Of a DNA stretch of 21,444 bases, positions 8,353-18,203 are shown piece after piece. Position 1 is the first letter of the stretch. Every line of letters starts with the position of its first letter. Source of the stretch: Chloromonas sp. AAM2. Lineage: Eukaryota > Chlorophyta > Chlorophyceae > Chlamydomonadales > Chlamydomonadaceae. The position numbers and the translations under genes are program-made. The notes beneath the pieces are model-generated. The model did no database searches, had not been told where the DNA came from, and saw only the letters and a list, made by a program, of their open reading frames with translations. The stretch spans positions 42,473-63,916 of the forward strand of contig QAXH01005486.1 of assembly GCA_004335635.1 (NCBI GenBank). Direction: 5' to 3'.

Positions 8353-9573
8353 ACAATATGAGACAGACGAACAGTATGGCAGGAAGGGGCTGCATTTTAG
8401 GCACGAGGTGTCACGCACATGCAGGGCAGGTTGTGTTGACGGTTTTGCACCTTTGCTACACAGATTAATTGGGGCAGGGTTGAGAGCAAGGGCACCATTT
8501 TGTTGGATCCATACAGCATTCATTTTGTTGGATCTTCTGTTGCTCAGGATAGATCAGGGTGGTACAACACGTGTTCTTGCTGCTGTAACCAGAGGGGTTC
8601 GGGGGACTTGAGATTGCACAGGTCACACTCGAAAACTTGAAGCACAAGTTGCAAAAAGGTAAACCAAACTCTCAATTTCTGCAGGCATCAGGATCAGCAT
8701 GTGCCATCCCAGCTTTCTCTCACTGCCATCACCGTGCATTCAAATGGTATCTCCGAGAGTCTGTTCATTCAAAACGCCTGCATGCCCAAGCTAAACATAA
8801 AATGAACGAGCAAAGCGCAAATGTCTCTTTACATGCGCAGCACAAATGGCAAAGATTGAATTTCGTCCACATCAACTTCCAATTTACATCAACAAAAAGG
8901 CGGTGCAAGTGTTCGGCCAGCCTACCAGACCGGCCAAGGCAGTATTGACAGCTGCAAAACCACGTCGACAAAATCGGCCCTATGTCACCTCTTGCTTGGA
9001 CCAAGCAGTCCTCCCAGACTGCAGGCCATGTAAGCATTGACGGATTCACAGCAACTACTCAGGTAGACGGCTGCAACGCCACAACCACGTGACCCTGTCA
9101 GCCGTGCCAGCAAAAACAAGGCTACTGGATGCAACTGTCAGTCCTATTGTCCTATTGCAATTGGTGCCACACTTCAGGAATATGTGTTTCTGGACCATGT
9201 ACCAAATACACCCCTTGTTTGTATCTGATCGGAACTCAAATTGGGATGCTTGATCAAGCCAGCTGCCTGGTGAGCCTCACCACCGCACCCATTGCTCTAT
9301 CCCAGCTGCACAGCACACATCCCTGGTGCATTAGTTCGACCCTGCTCTTTTGCTGCAGGCCCACCTGGCCACTGTGTTTATGTTTCCGCGATGCTTTAGG
9401 CGGATCTGTGAATGTCATGTGCTGATGCTGATGAGTGACATCTCTTCGTGAAGAACAAGCTGGAAAAGGACCAGCCGTACATGCTGTAAGGCTGGTCTCG
9501 CACCAGCTTATGAATTGCTACACCCTCCAATCGCAGCACCTCACAAGCGCACATGCTTGGCGCATTGATTCAG

Positions 9574-12500
9574 CTACAGCTTCCAGCGCGCATCCTTGGC
9601 AGACTTTTCGACTCCCTTGGCGCCTTTCTCCACCTTCTCCGCGCCCTTGTCCAACGCGCTCGCCCCCGCGTCGCGTGCATCCTTGGCCGCCTCCCTGGTG
9701 GCGTCACCCGCCTCGCTCGTCCTGCATTCAACGAACGCAGAGGACATGTGTCTTCAGAGTGCGGAGGATTTCAGTCTTCAGAGCGCGAAGACCCGAGGAA
9801 CGCAATGCGATGCGATGACAAGCATTAGGCGGAGCTTGCGTTCCAACACCTAGTCGTGACACCACTCATCCCACCCTGTCCCCGCTGCGCTTTCAAGAAT
9901 AGGCTACTAGAACAGAGCTACTTATCAGCGACACATGCACGACACGGCCTCACTTACTTGCTCTTGATGCTGTCCTTGGCAGACTTGGCCGCATCCGTCA
10001 CATTCTCTCCAGCCGACTCAGCCCTGCACAAGCAAGTGAATGGAGGGCTGACTGCGTCACTAACATGATCTTGCCTAACATCCGACGACGTTTGTTGCAC
10101 ATATCACACAAGTTTTTGCAAATCACACCCACACATCACACGCTCACTGTCTCGACGGTTTTTCCGCACACGGAAAGAGTCAGATAATGTTCAAGTATGC
10201 CTTATGGATCTATCCCTCCCTCACAACATGACGCCCACGCCAATGCCACTCCGTCACACATCACTCATCACGCGTCACGCGTCACTCATCATACATCACA
10301 CGTCTGACCTGCTGGCTGCGGTATCCTTGGTATCCACTGCCCGCTCCTTAGCAGATTGGGCCACGCCTGTCACCTTGTCACCAGCAGTCTCAGCCCTGCA
10401 TGGAGAGGCGAGATAGCAAGTACACCAGGGAGGCCCACACGCTTTGGGCATGGAGAGGCACATGTGAGTCTACCTTAGGACCTCGGTTCTCGCATGGCTT
10501 GCTAGCATTTGGGCTAGGAGGCCGTTGCCGCCCTTGATGGCCCACACACGCCCCGCGGCAACGGGCAGAAAACTGACGAGACCTGTCATTCATGCATTTG
10601 ATTGATTTGTTACACCAGGGAAGCGGTCAGAGGACACGGAACGGGATGGGCACCGCCCTGGCCTACACTGAGCAAGAAAGCGAAACAAAAGCAGGGAACA
10701 AAGCAGGCAAGGCAGGCCAACCCAAAGCAAAACAGGACGGAGCCGCCAAAGTCAAGGCCAAAGACTAGAAAGGACATGGGACGGGATGTGTACCGCTCTG
10801 ACCTACCCCGAGCAAGAAAGGAGAAGAAAGGCAGCAACACAGGCAGAAGTAGCCCCGAAGGCAGAAACGAGCAAGGCAGAAAGGCGACAGGCTACAAAAC
10901 AGCATTCCCGCTCGATGCGTGTGCAGCCCCAGACTGTAACCTCACATGTGTTGATGTTTTGGACGAATGCAAGAAGAGTTGGGGTTGAGGCATATGCACC
11001 TTACGCCTCGCATTCCTTCCCCCTCCACATCACACCTTCTCGCTCACTTATCACTTGAACATCACACCTTCAAACCAAACACCTCACTCACTTGCTGGCC
11101 ACAGTGTCCTTGGCTCCCACTGCCGTCTCTTTCACAGTCTGCGCAGCTCCGGTAACCGAATCTGATACAGCCTGTGAGAAAGAGTGTGAACAACGCTGTG
11201 GCAACTTGCAACCGTTTTGTTTTGCAGAAACGTCAACCGCCTTCAACCACGGGGCAGTAAAGGAATCAAACGAACGCCCAGTCAAGAATGCACCACGAAA
11301 ATCGCACCAGGGGCCACATACAGTTGTATATGTATTTACACCAGGGAAGCCGTCAGAGGACACGGAACGGAATGGGCACCGCCCTGGCCTACCCTGAGCA
11401 AGAAAGCGAAACGAAAGCAGGGAACAAAGCAGGCGAGGCAGGCCAACCCAAAGCAAAACAGGACGGCAAAGCAAATACAGTTGTTATCATCAATCCGTTT
11501 GATACACTGCCTGTAAGCGCGGGTCATCCACAATTCAAAAGGCTTTCAACTGTACATCAATCCTTGAAGACACTGCCTTTGAGCACGGCTGATACGCATT
11601 GCTCAAAAGACAGCCCTGTCAAGAACGGTTGATGAATGGAAATTGGCCAGGGAGCCCTGGTAATCTTGAGTAAACCGACTGCACAACTGTATAACTGTCA
11701 CAACCGACCTGGGCCGTGCCGCTGACTGCATTCGCCATGATGTCCCTCAGCTCAGCTGCACGCTCAGCCACGCCTTGCGCGGCCCCCTGTGTCCTGTCGC
11801 TGGCGGTTGAAGCAGTGTCCTGGGAGGCGAAATGGTATAAATTGGCTAAAACAATGGCATTGTAACCAATGGTGCATAACAGGTGTGGCAACAATTATCA
11901 TGTAACAGATGTACCAGACAAATAACACTGTTGAACAATGAATGCACCGTAACAAAAGACAATACCACTGTACGACATGTACCAGACAAGTGTTCTGGGC
12001 GTTTCCCGACAGCTCCTGGATGCTGCACACGCGCAGGTTCTTACAAACTATGGAGTCCTCGGCCGTCTTTTCCCAGAATGTGCATTGTTGGGCATGCCCT
12101 GGAGGACTTTTTTGAGACACTGGTGTAATCTTGGAACAGTATCAGGTAGCTGGCTCACACAGAGTCCTACCTTGGCTTGCTCCTTTGTGCTATCCAGAGC
12201 ATCCTCAATGTTGTGCGCCTGAAGAATAGCAGGGAGGACACAGCAGGGAGAGTATGTACATATACATATATACATGTACGTATTGATTACATCAGGGGTT
12301 AGAGTAGGGTAGCACGGCGTAGCAGCCTAGGGTTAGCATAATGCAGCATAATTCAGCGTAAGGTACTTGCTATCTGCCACACTCTGACTCACCGCCTTGT
12401 TCGCCTTGTCCTGTGCTGTTTCTGTGGCGTCTGAGGTGCGTTGGCCGGCCTTGTTCAGGGTGGATTCGATGTTGTGCGCCTGACAGGCAAGGACAAGGCC

Positions 12501-13616
12501 AGGTAGGAAAACCATGTTCAAATCAGGAAAACCGAAGGACATGGGCATCGTCCTGACTTACCAGGCTGCAAACCAGCCTTTATCCTGTTATCACTCTGGC
12601 TCCAGTGTTGTTCCTGGGAATTGTCCCAGAACTGGCAAACATCTTTTTGTTTGCACCACCTAACTGGGCCTTCACGGGCCGTCTTTTTCCTATAACGGTC
12701 TGTTACATCTCCCTCACAATCCGTGTCCTGAGTGCATGAGCCCAGTACCTCCATCCTTTGACCAAGGCCGCGCCATCACAACTCGCACCGTCCTATGCTA
12801 CCCTGAGCAAGAAAACGAAACGAGCTTCTTGCCAACCTACACCAGCTTGTATGGTCGCACTACCCCCACAGTGTGAACTCACCGCCTTTGATGCGTTGTC
12901 AGAGGCCTGCTGGTCGATATTCTCTCCTGCCTTCTGGACCTTCTGCTTGCCCGCCTCGTAAGTCTCCCTGAACGCAGAGACACGCGGATTTGTTACTTCA
13001 TAAACAAGGGTTTGAAAACCTTTCGGGCACAGTCACACTTCTGGAGATCATCACCCTCAGAGGATTGATCCGGACCAATGCCGGACCAATAGATGGATCG
13101 CAACGAGTCGGCTTGAAGCCGACGAAGAGCGCAGGCCGCTTCTGGCCCCGTCACTTACTTGGAGCCGTCCTTCACTTTCTCTGCAGCACGGTTCACCTGC
13201 GAACGTGGGTAACGGTCAGACCAATTTGTTGGACAAAGTGGTGGCAACTATAGCGTGTTGTCACCATGCATGGCCTCATAGCACTGTCTCCGTCCAAAGC
13301 AGGCGCTGAACGAGCTGGGCCTGGGCCCAATCGTGACTCTCCGCCGAAGTCCAACTGTGAATCTGCTGACAAAGGGCCAGGCATTGCGGCCCGCGGTGCA
13401 GCTTGAACCGCTGACATGCTGACCTCATTACATGGATTTGGCCGCCTTATGCAAACGTGTGCGACACTTCAACACAACCGAGTTCTCAGTGCTTACATCG
13501 GCCCGCGCGACAACGGAGCGGCTCACGATCGGTGCGATCGGCACGAGCGGTGTCAGTCTGCCGCTGCCCACCATCATCTTGGTCGCCTTGAAAGCGGGAG
13601 CTCGGATGTTGAACAT
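9574..13616 (-). CDS. LEA-like protein with organelle transit peptide, copy B
   Basis: Minus-strand gene of ten exons in transcript order: 13497-13616, 13159-13196, 12883-12967, 12393-12479, 12171-12218, 11709-11819, 11092-11171, 10309-10395, 9958-10023 and 9574-9721. All junctions are GT-AG; weaker donors are at 11708 (GTCGGT) and 10308 (GTCAGA). The joined frame is 870 nt (289 aa plus TAG). Residues 1-40 (MFNIRAPAFKATKMMVGSGR ... VVARAD) resemble a chloroplast or mitochondrial transit peptide. The remainder is Lys/Ala/Asp/Glu repeat such as HNIESTLNKAGQRTSDATET, TAGDKVTGVAQSAKERAVDT and KGAEKVEKGAKGVEKSAKDA, like group-3 LEA proteins that stabilise membranes and proteins under dehydration. 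Several exons encode one module of about 20-30 residues. Exons 5/4, 6 and 8 mark the differences from copy A. Two full R1 elements sit in its introns (10396-11091 and 11172-11708). Confidence 0.78.
10610..10756 (+). mobile_element. Short dispersed repeat R1, copy 2
   Basis: TTACACCAGGGAAGCGGTCA through GGACGGAGCCGCCAAAGTC, nearly identical to 7949-8101. It lies in the intron of copy B between the exons at 11092-11171 and 10309-10395. Confidence 0.75.
10765..10880 (+). mobile_element. Diverged R1 copy adjacent to copy 2
   Basis: GGACATGGGACGGGATGTGT, ACCGCTCTGACCTACCCCGA, GCAAGAAAGGAGAAGAAAGG and a GCAGAAACGAGCAAGGCAG tail reproduce the R1 order. With copy 2 it forms a head-to-tail pair, the older member being more diverged. 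Confidence 0.6.
11327..11467 (+). mobile_element. Short dispersed repeat R1, copy 3
   Basis: TATATGTATTTACACCAGGG through CAAAGCAAAACAGGACGG, differing from 7949-8101 at only a handful of positions. It sits in the intron of copy B between the exons at 11709-11819 and 11092-11171. Confidence 0.75.
12613..12647. repeat. Dispersed repeat, copy 2
   Basis: Second copy of the block at 2347-2380, located in the intron of copy B between the exons at 12883-12967 and 12393-12479. A short R1-like remnant (CTACCCTGAGCAAGAAAACG) lies in the same intron at about 12798-12817. Confidence 0.6.
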
Positions 13617-13670
13617 TTTCAGTTGATACTAAAGCTTAGGAGCGGAGTGACGCAGTCGCTTTTGATTTCT

Positions 13671-13680
13671 GTATATAAGT
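13671..13680 (-). promoter_or_regulatory. Possible TATA box of copy B
   Basis: ACTTATATAC on the minus strand, about 55-65 bp upstream of the copy B ATG. Placement suits a TATA element with a short 5' leader. Copy A lacks it at the equivalent place. Confidence 0.35.
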
Positions 13681-13763
13681 GGCGCGGCCAGACTTTGTGT
13701 GAAGGTGCCAAGGCGAGCTCTGGCTTAAGTAGTCAGGTGAAGATAATCGAAATCTGCGTTGGG

Positions 13764-13792
13764 TCACGGTGACGTAACAAAATATCTCCTTG
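13764..13792 (-). promoter_or_regulatory. Conserved upstream block with TGACGTAA, copy B
   Basis: TCACGGTGACGTAACAAAAT followed by ATCTCCTTG, about 148 bp above the start, matching 6618-6644 except for one change in the palindrome and a 2-bp insertion. The TGACGT core, a bZIP-type half site, is kept. Confidence 0.5.
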
Positions 13793-13805
13793 AGAACTCT
13801 TGTGT

Positions 13806-14889
13806 GCGAACTTGGTCGGCCGTGGCGATCTTGGCCGCAAGAGCGTATATCCTCAGGAGAAATTCTTGAATCACACCAAGGCTATTTGTCCCAATCCACA
13901 TGGATGTGTAGAAATGCGTAACATGGGGCCTCAGGTTTAGGGTTGGACAGAACTTGACACTGCCATCTGAAAAACATTTCCTTGCGCTGGGCGAAAGGAA
14001 GGCAGGTAACAAGACAAGCCGCGTAAACCAACGACTGATCAGGCAGCACGTCCTTTGCCGTGCCCCTGCAGCTTGTCCTGATTGTATCCTTGGCAACAGC
14101 AAGGTAACGCTGGGCTGGGCCAAACCAGTAGCCGTTCTTGAGTCATGCGCTTCCTATCAACCTCGAAGTACTATCCTTACTTGTGAAGATGTTGGGTCTA
14201 ATGCTCAAGATTTTGGCTCATAACATCTTGGACTTCTTGTCTCCGTGCCGTGCCTGTTTCCTCTGCAAGTGATCACCAACACATGCCCCTAGGCACAGCG
14301 TGGTGATTCAAGCATTGGGCATCAACTGCGCGGGGGACCATAACAGGGTAAGTGAATGAGTGAGTGTGCAAAGCAAGGTATTTCATCGTGCTCCAGGGTC
14401 AAGGGCATTGACTTAAAGGGCGTTGAACATGTGCGAAGGGCGCATGTTAGCAGCAAGCAGGGGCCCTGTTCTCATCACAAAGGCTGTGCTGCTTTTTTGC
14501 CGTGGAAACACGGCCCAAGGTATTCTGTTCCTTTTGCTGGATCTGATTTGCGATCTGATTTGCGTCCGTGAGCATGCGCTGTGCTGCCTTGGACGCTCAA
14601 CAGTTTCCCGTTAAAGACAGGGCGCGTTGTAGACAGATCCTGCGTTGGAGTAATCCGCCACTGCACGTCTGTCACCGTACGCCAAAGAGCGCCCATCCCC
14701 TTTGCAGTCGGTCACCAGAGTGCTCACATCTGGGCATCATTGCAACATCTTTCTTCAGCAGGGCATCTGAAAACTCACTTGTCATTAGGTCCTGAACGAG
14801 CTGTCTCTGATAGAATCTGCCGGACTAACAGCCTGTCTTCAGATGACGCATCAAAGATGACCCGTTTGTGATGATCAAATGGCACCTAA
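13806..14889. other. Region without a recognisable gene
   Basis: Lies between the LEA-like copy B promoter and the kinase gene. Several short open frames exist on both strands, none with a recognisable domain or supporting splice sites. Upstream control sequences or leader exons of the kinase gene may be here but could not be identified. Confidence 0.4.
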
Positions 14890-15216
14890 AAGTCTAACAA
14901 TAGCTGGCACGAGTTGGACTCCAACGACCCGGGAAAACTGCCATCAGACCGGCTGCACGCATGGCCCTGCAGCTGGCACTTCAAACCTAGGAACAGAACG
15001 TCCTTCTATTCCAACTCACGATCTTGACAATGGCAATCTGATAACTCCGAATTTTCCACAAACCCTTTCCTGAGTTGACGAAGCATGCAACCTCCTGCGA
15101 GTGGCGACTGGGGATGCAACCTTCAGTGCGCACCAATTGATGAGCTTCGACCCGCCGGAGGGCGATGAGGCAAGGGTTTCTGCCATCTGGCCAGTTTTGC
15201 ATGCCCATTCCAGATG
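14890..15216 (+). other. Possible upstream exons of the kinase gene
   Basis: Two consecutive plus-strand stretches have coding-like composition. At 14890-15024 the frame reads NNSWHELDSNDPGKLPSDRL then HAWPCSWHFKPRNRTSFYS before a stop. At 15077-15234, in another frame, it reads CNLLRVATGDATFSAHQLMS then FDPPEGDEARVSAIWPVLHA before a stop. The first follows a possible AAAAG acceptor, the second a CTTTCCTGAG. Donors joining them to each other and to the frame that opens near 15255 were not resolved. If coding, they would belong to the N-terminal, probably extracellular part of the kinase. No family was recognised. Confidence 0.25.
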
Positions 15217-15254
15217 GGTGCATTCTGATGCTCTGTGACTTGGGTGCTTCGCAG

Positions 15255-16953
15255 GCTCCTGTTAACCGTCGTTCATGCATGCGTGCTACTCCATGCCGCT
15301 TCCACCTCCTCGGCTTCCTGGCTTACCTTTGACAGTGAAACCACACCGGCAGCCTTGGAATGCGTGATCCATATCGAGGGAGACAGCCAATGTCACAAGC
15401 TGTCTGCTCAGCTGAAGTTTGCGCCCCATGCATGCACAGCTGCCCCCTGCAGCCATGCCTCAGTGCACCAACTCCAAGAGGCAGCCCTGTCACATGCATG
15501 CACATGCACGTGGTCCTCTACATCCTGCGCCAAACACACATGCTGCCACTCCACACCTGCACACAGCAGTGTCAGCACCCGATCCCGCACCTCACGTCCA
15601 AGCCAATGTTGCATGCCTACACTTGCAACCAACCCCAGCAACACCCCACAGCTCACAAACCAAGTGCCCAGTGATGATGGCGCAGTATTTCTATGCCCTT
15701 ATAAACTCGCCAGCTTTCTCCATGTCAGCTTCTGCCCACCAGCCTTGTATGCCACATCATGCATGCTGCTGCAGTGCTACAGCCAGCAGCATAAGCTATT
15801 CTCCCCATGCCTCCTGAGTTCCCTGCACCCGTTTAGCTGGCCGTTTCTACAACCCGTGGCCCATGTGACAGCCACTGGTCACCCCACAGCTTCACATGCA
15901 TGGAAAGCAGCGGGTCAGCATGTGCGCATGGGTGCATGGAGTCATGTGGCCGTTACTCTCACGTGCTGCCACACCGGCCCAGCAACAGGAGGCATGCACA
16001 CAATGGCATGCCACCAGCAATGCAACCAACAGACAACAGACAACGCCCAGCCATTTCGCCCAACCAGCCAAGACCAACCAAGCCCATTGCCCATCCCCAA
16101 CCGTAGCCCTGTTTTCTGGTGCAGCCTCATCCTTCTTCTTCTAGTAGCCCACTTGGCTTACAGCCTGGCACGCAATGGCGACCAGCATAGCAGTGCAGAG
16201 TACGATGCGCTCCTACCATCGGCCTTGGATACTGGAAGAGCTCTTGGAGAGTTGCTTGGCAGTGAACGGTCAGAGGGGAGTATGGGGTCAGGGGACGTCG
16301 ATGTCTTCTGCTCCCCACGAGAGGACAAGAGCGGGGATGTGACCGGGTGGGAGCGGGGACGGGAGGCGGGACGGGAGCGGGTGCGGGAACGGGAGCGGGA
16401 ACGGGGCAACGCAGGGAGGCAGGAGCGGGCCGCCTTGCCGCCTTCTGCCGGCGCGGACGAAACTACAAGCACAGAAATCCTCGCAGGCAAACTCAATCTT
16501 GCAGACGTGGTCGGTCAGAGCGCTGGCCCAGTAAGCAGAAGCATCAACCGACTGTCACAAGGTGGTTATCAGCTGCCTACGTTACCACAGGCCCAGCTGC
16601 ACCAGCAAGGACAAGAGTCAACGTACCACCGCCAACCGTTGGCAAGATCAGAGCCAGCCTTCAACCAGCGTGGTGTGGGTGTGGTGACACATTCTGCCGC
16701 CATTCCGCAGGTTTCGAAGCCAGCTGTTGGCCACGTCAGTTTCAGCGAGGGGATAGTGCAGCCCAGACAGGTGTGGCGGGTCGCTGCCGCGGGGCTGCCT
16801 GTGCAGCCTTTTGCTTGGCCAGTGGCAAATTCTGGCAATGGAGAAGACAGTGTGGCATGTGATTGGCACCCGCACCAACTTCAGCTACAGCAGCAGCAAC
16901 AACAGCAGCAACAACAACAACACCAGCAGCAGGAACAACACCAGCAGGAACAT

Positions 16954-16991
<38 letters not shown>

Positions 16992-18170
16992 GCAACAACA
17001 ACAGCAGCCACACCTGCCGCAACCTCAGCCCAACCTGCTGGGCCAGCCGGCGAAGCTCCAGCCACAGCTGCTGCAGCAGGACCTGGTTACGGCTGCGCTG
17101 GAGCAGCAGGTGCTGGACTCAGCTGTGGATCAGCGGCCAGCCACAGGCAAGGCTCCTCCAGCAGCCAAATTGCACCCTGAACCATCACAGGAAGCACTGA
17201 CCTGGGCACCAACACCCGCCCTCAGTGCACCACACTTGCCACTGCCACCTGCACCTTCACTGCCACCGCTCAGCTTACAGCCAGGCCAGCCGCTGCTGGG
17301 CCAGCCAAAGAAGCCATTGCCAAACCAGCAACTGCTGCACCAGCTGGAGCAGCCGCAACAGCCACCGCTAGGCCAGCCGCTGCTGGGCCAGCGGGACGCT
17401 CTGCAGGCAGGCAAGATGGTGATGGACCAGCCAGGCAACCAGCAGCCAGCCCAGCCGCCACCATGCCAGCCGCTGCTGGGCCAACTAGGCCAGCAACAGC
17501 CGGACCAACTGGGCCAGCAACCGTTTGCCTTCATACCCATACCGTCTGCCCATGCTGCAAAGCTGTGTCAGCTGCAGCCATCCATTGTTGTGGCTGGGAC
17601 AGGAGCAGGCGTGGCGCCGGTCGTTATGACCCCGATGCTGGTAGACCAACAGCGTGCAGTGCAAAATGCCGTGCATGGAATCAACCAGCCTGGCGTGCAT
17701 GCCCCTGCTGCGGCCAACCCCATGCATGGCGATTTTGCCGGCATGGCTGTGATGGATCCAGGTGTGGAACCAGGCATGCAAGCGGGGCCTGCAGCAAGCA
17801 GGGTAGCACCACCGGCAATTTCCACTGTTCACGATCTGATGGACAGGCGCAGGAGCCTTCTGATGCAAGTAGCAGCAATCATGAAGCATCATGAGAGTAT
17901 TGGTAGGACCCAGCACGTGCCCATGCCAGCTGTACAGGAGATGCAGGGCCAGCCGCCATTGCAACAGCAGCAGCAGGAGCCACTACCAAAACAGCTGCAC
18001 CAGTCACAGCTGGTGCAGCTGCAGCAGCAGCAACAGCTGAAGCAGCAACAAGAGGAGCAGCAGCAGCAACAGCAGGAGCAGCAGCCACCACAGCAGCAGC
18101 AACAACAGCAGGAGCAGCAGCTGCCACAGCAGCAACTGCAGCAACAACAACAGCAGGAACAGCAAGAGCA

Positions 18171-18203
<33 letters not shown>

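Larger units (their letters stand above)
8537..13805 (-). repeat. Tandem duplication, unit B (LEA-like gene and flanks)
   Basis: Direct copy of 3297-6660, in the same orientation. Similarity covers the 3' flank, all shared exons, parts of introns and the upstream block. It is longer than unit A because of three additional exon equivalents and two full R1 insertions. Confidence 0.8.

Noticed and set aside
9435..9828. Plus-strand Arg/Pro-rich frames over the last LEA exons (also 3792-4190)
   Set aside because: Complement of the GC-rich last exon of each LEA-like copy; the minus-strand reading is conserved between copies and spliced in frame.
13931..13945. Telomere-like TTTAGGG
   Set aside because: Only a single copy; similar short matches at about 415 and 12326 are also isolated and expected by chance.
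13764..14123. 119-codon minus-strand frame upstream of LEA-like copy B
   Set aside because: It runs into the conserved upstream block, has no recognisable domain and no counterpart above copy A.
15235..15254. GTG at 15235 as start of the kinase frame
   Set aside because: Nuclear green algal genes start at ATG; a CTTCGCAG just after it looks like a splice acceptor, so the real start lies upstream.
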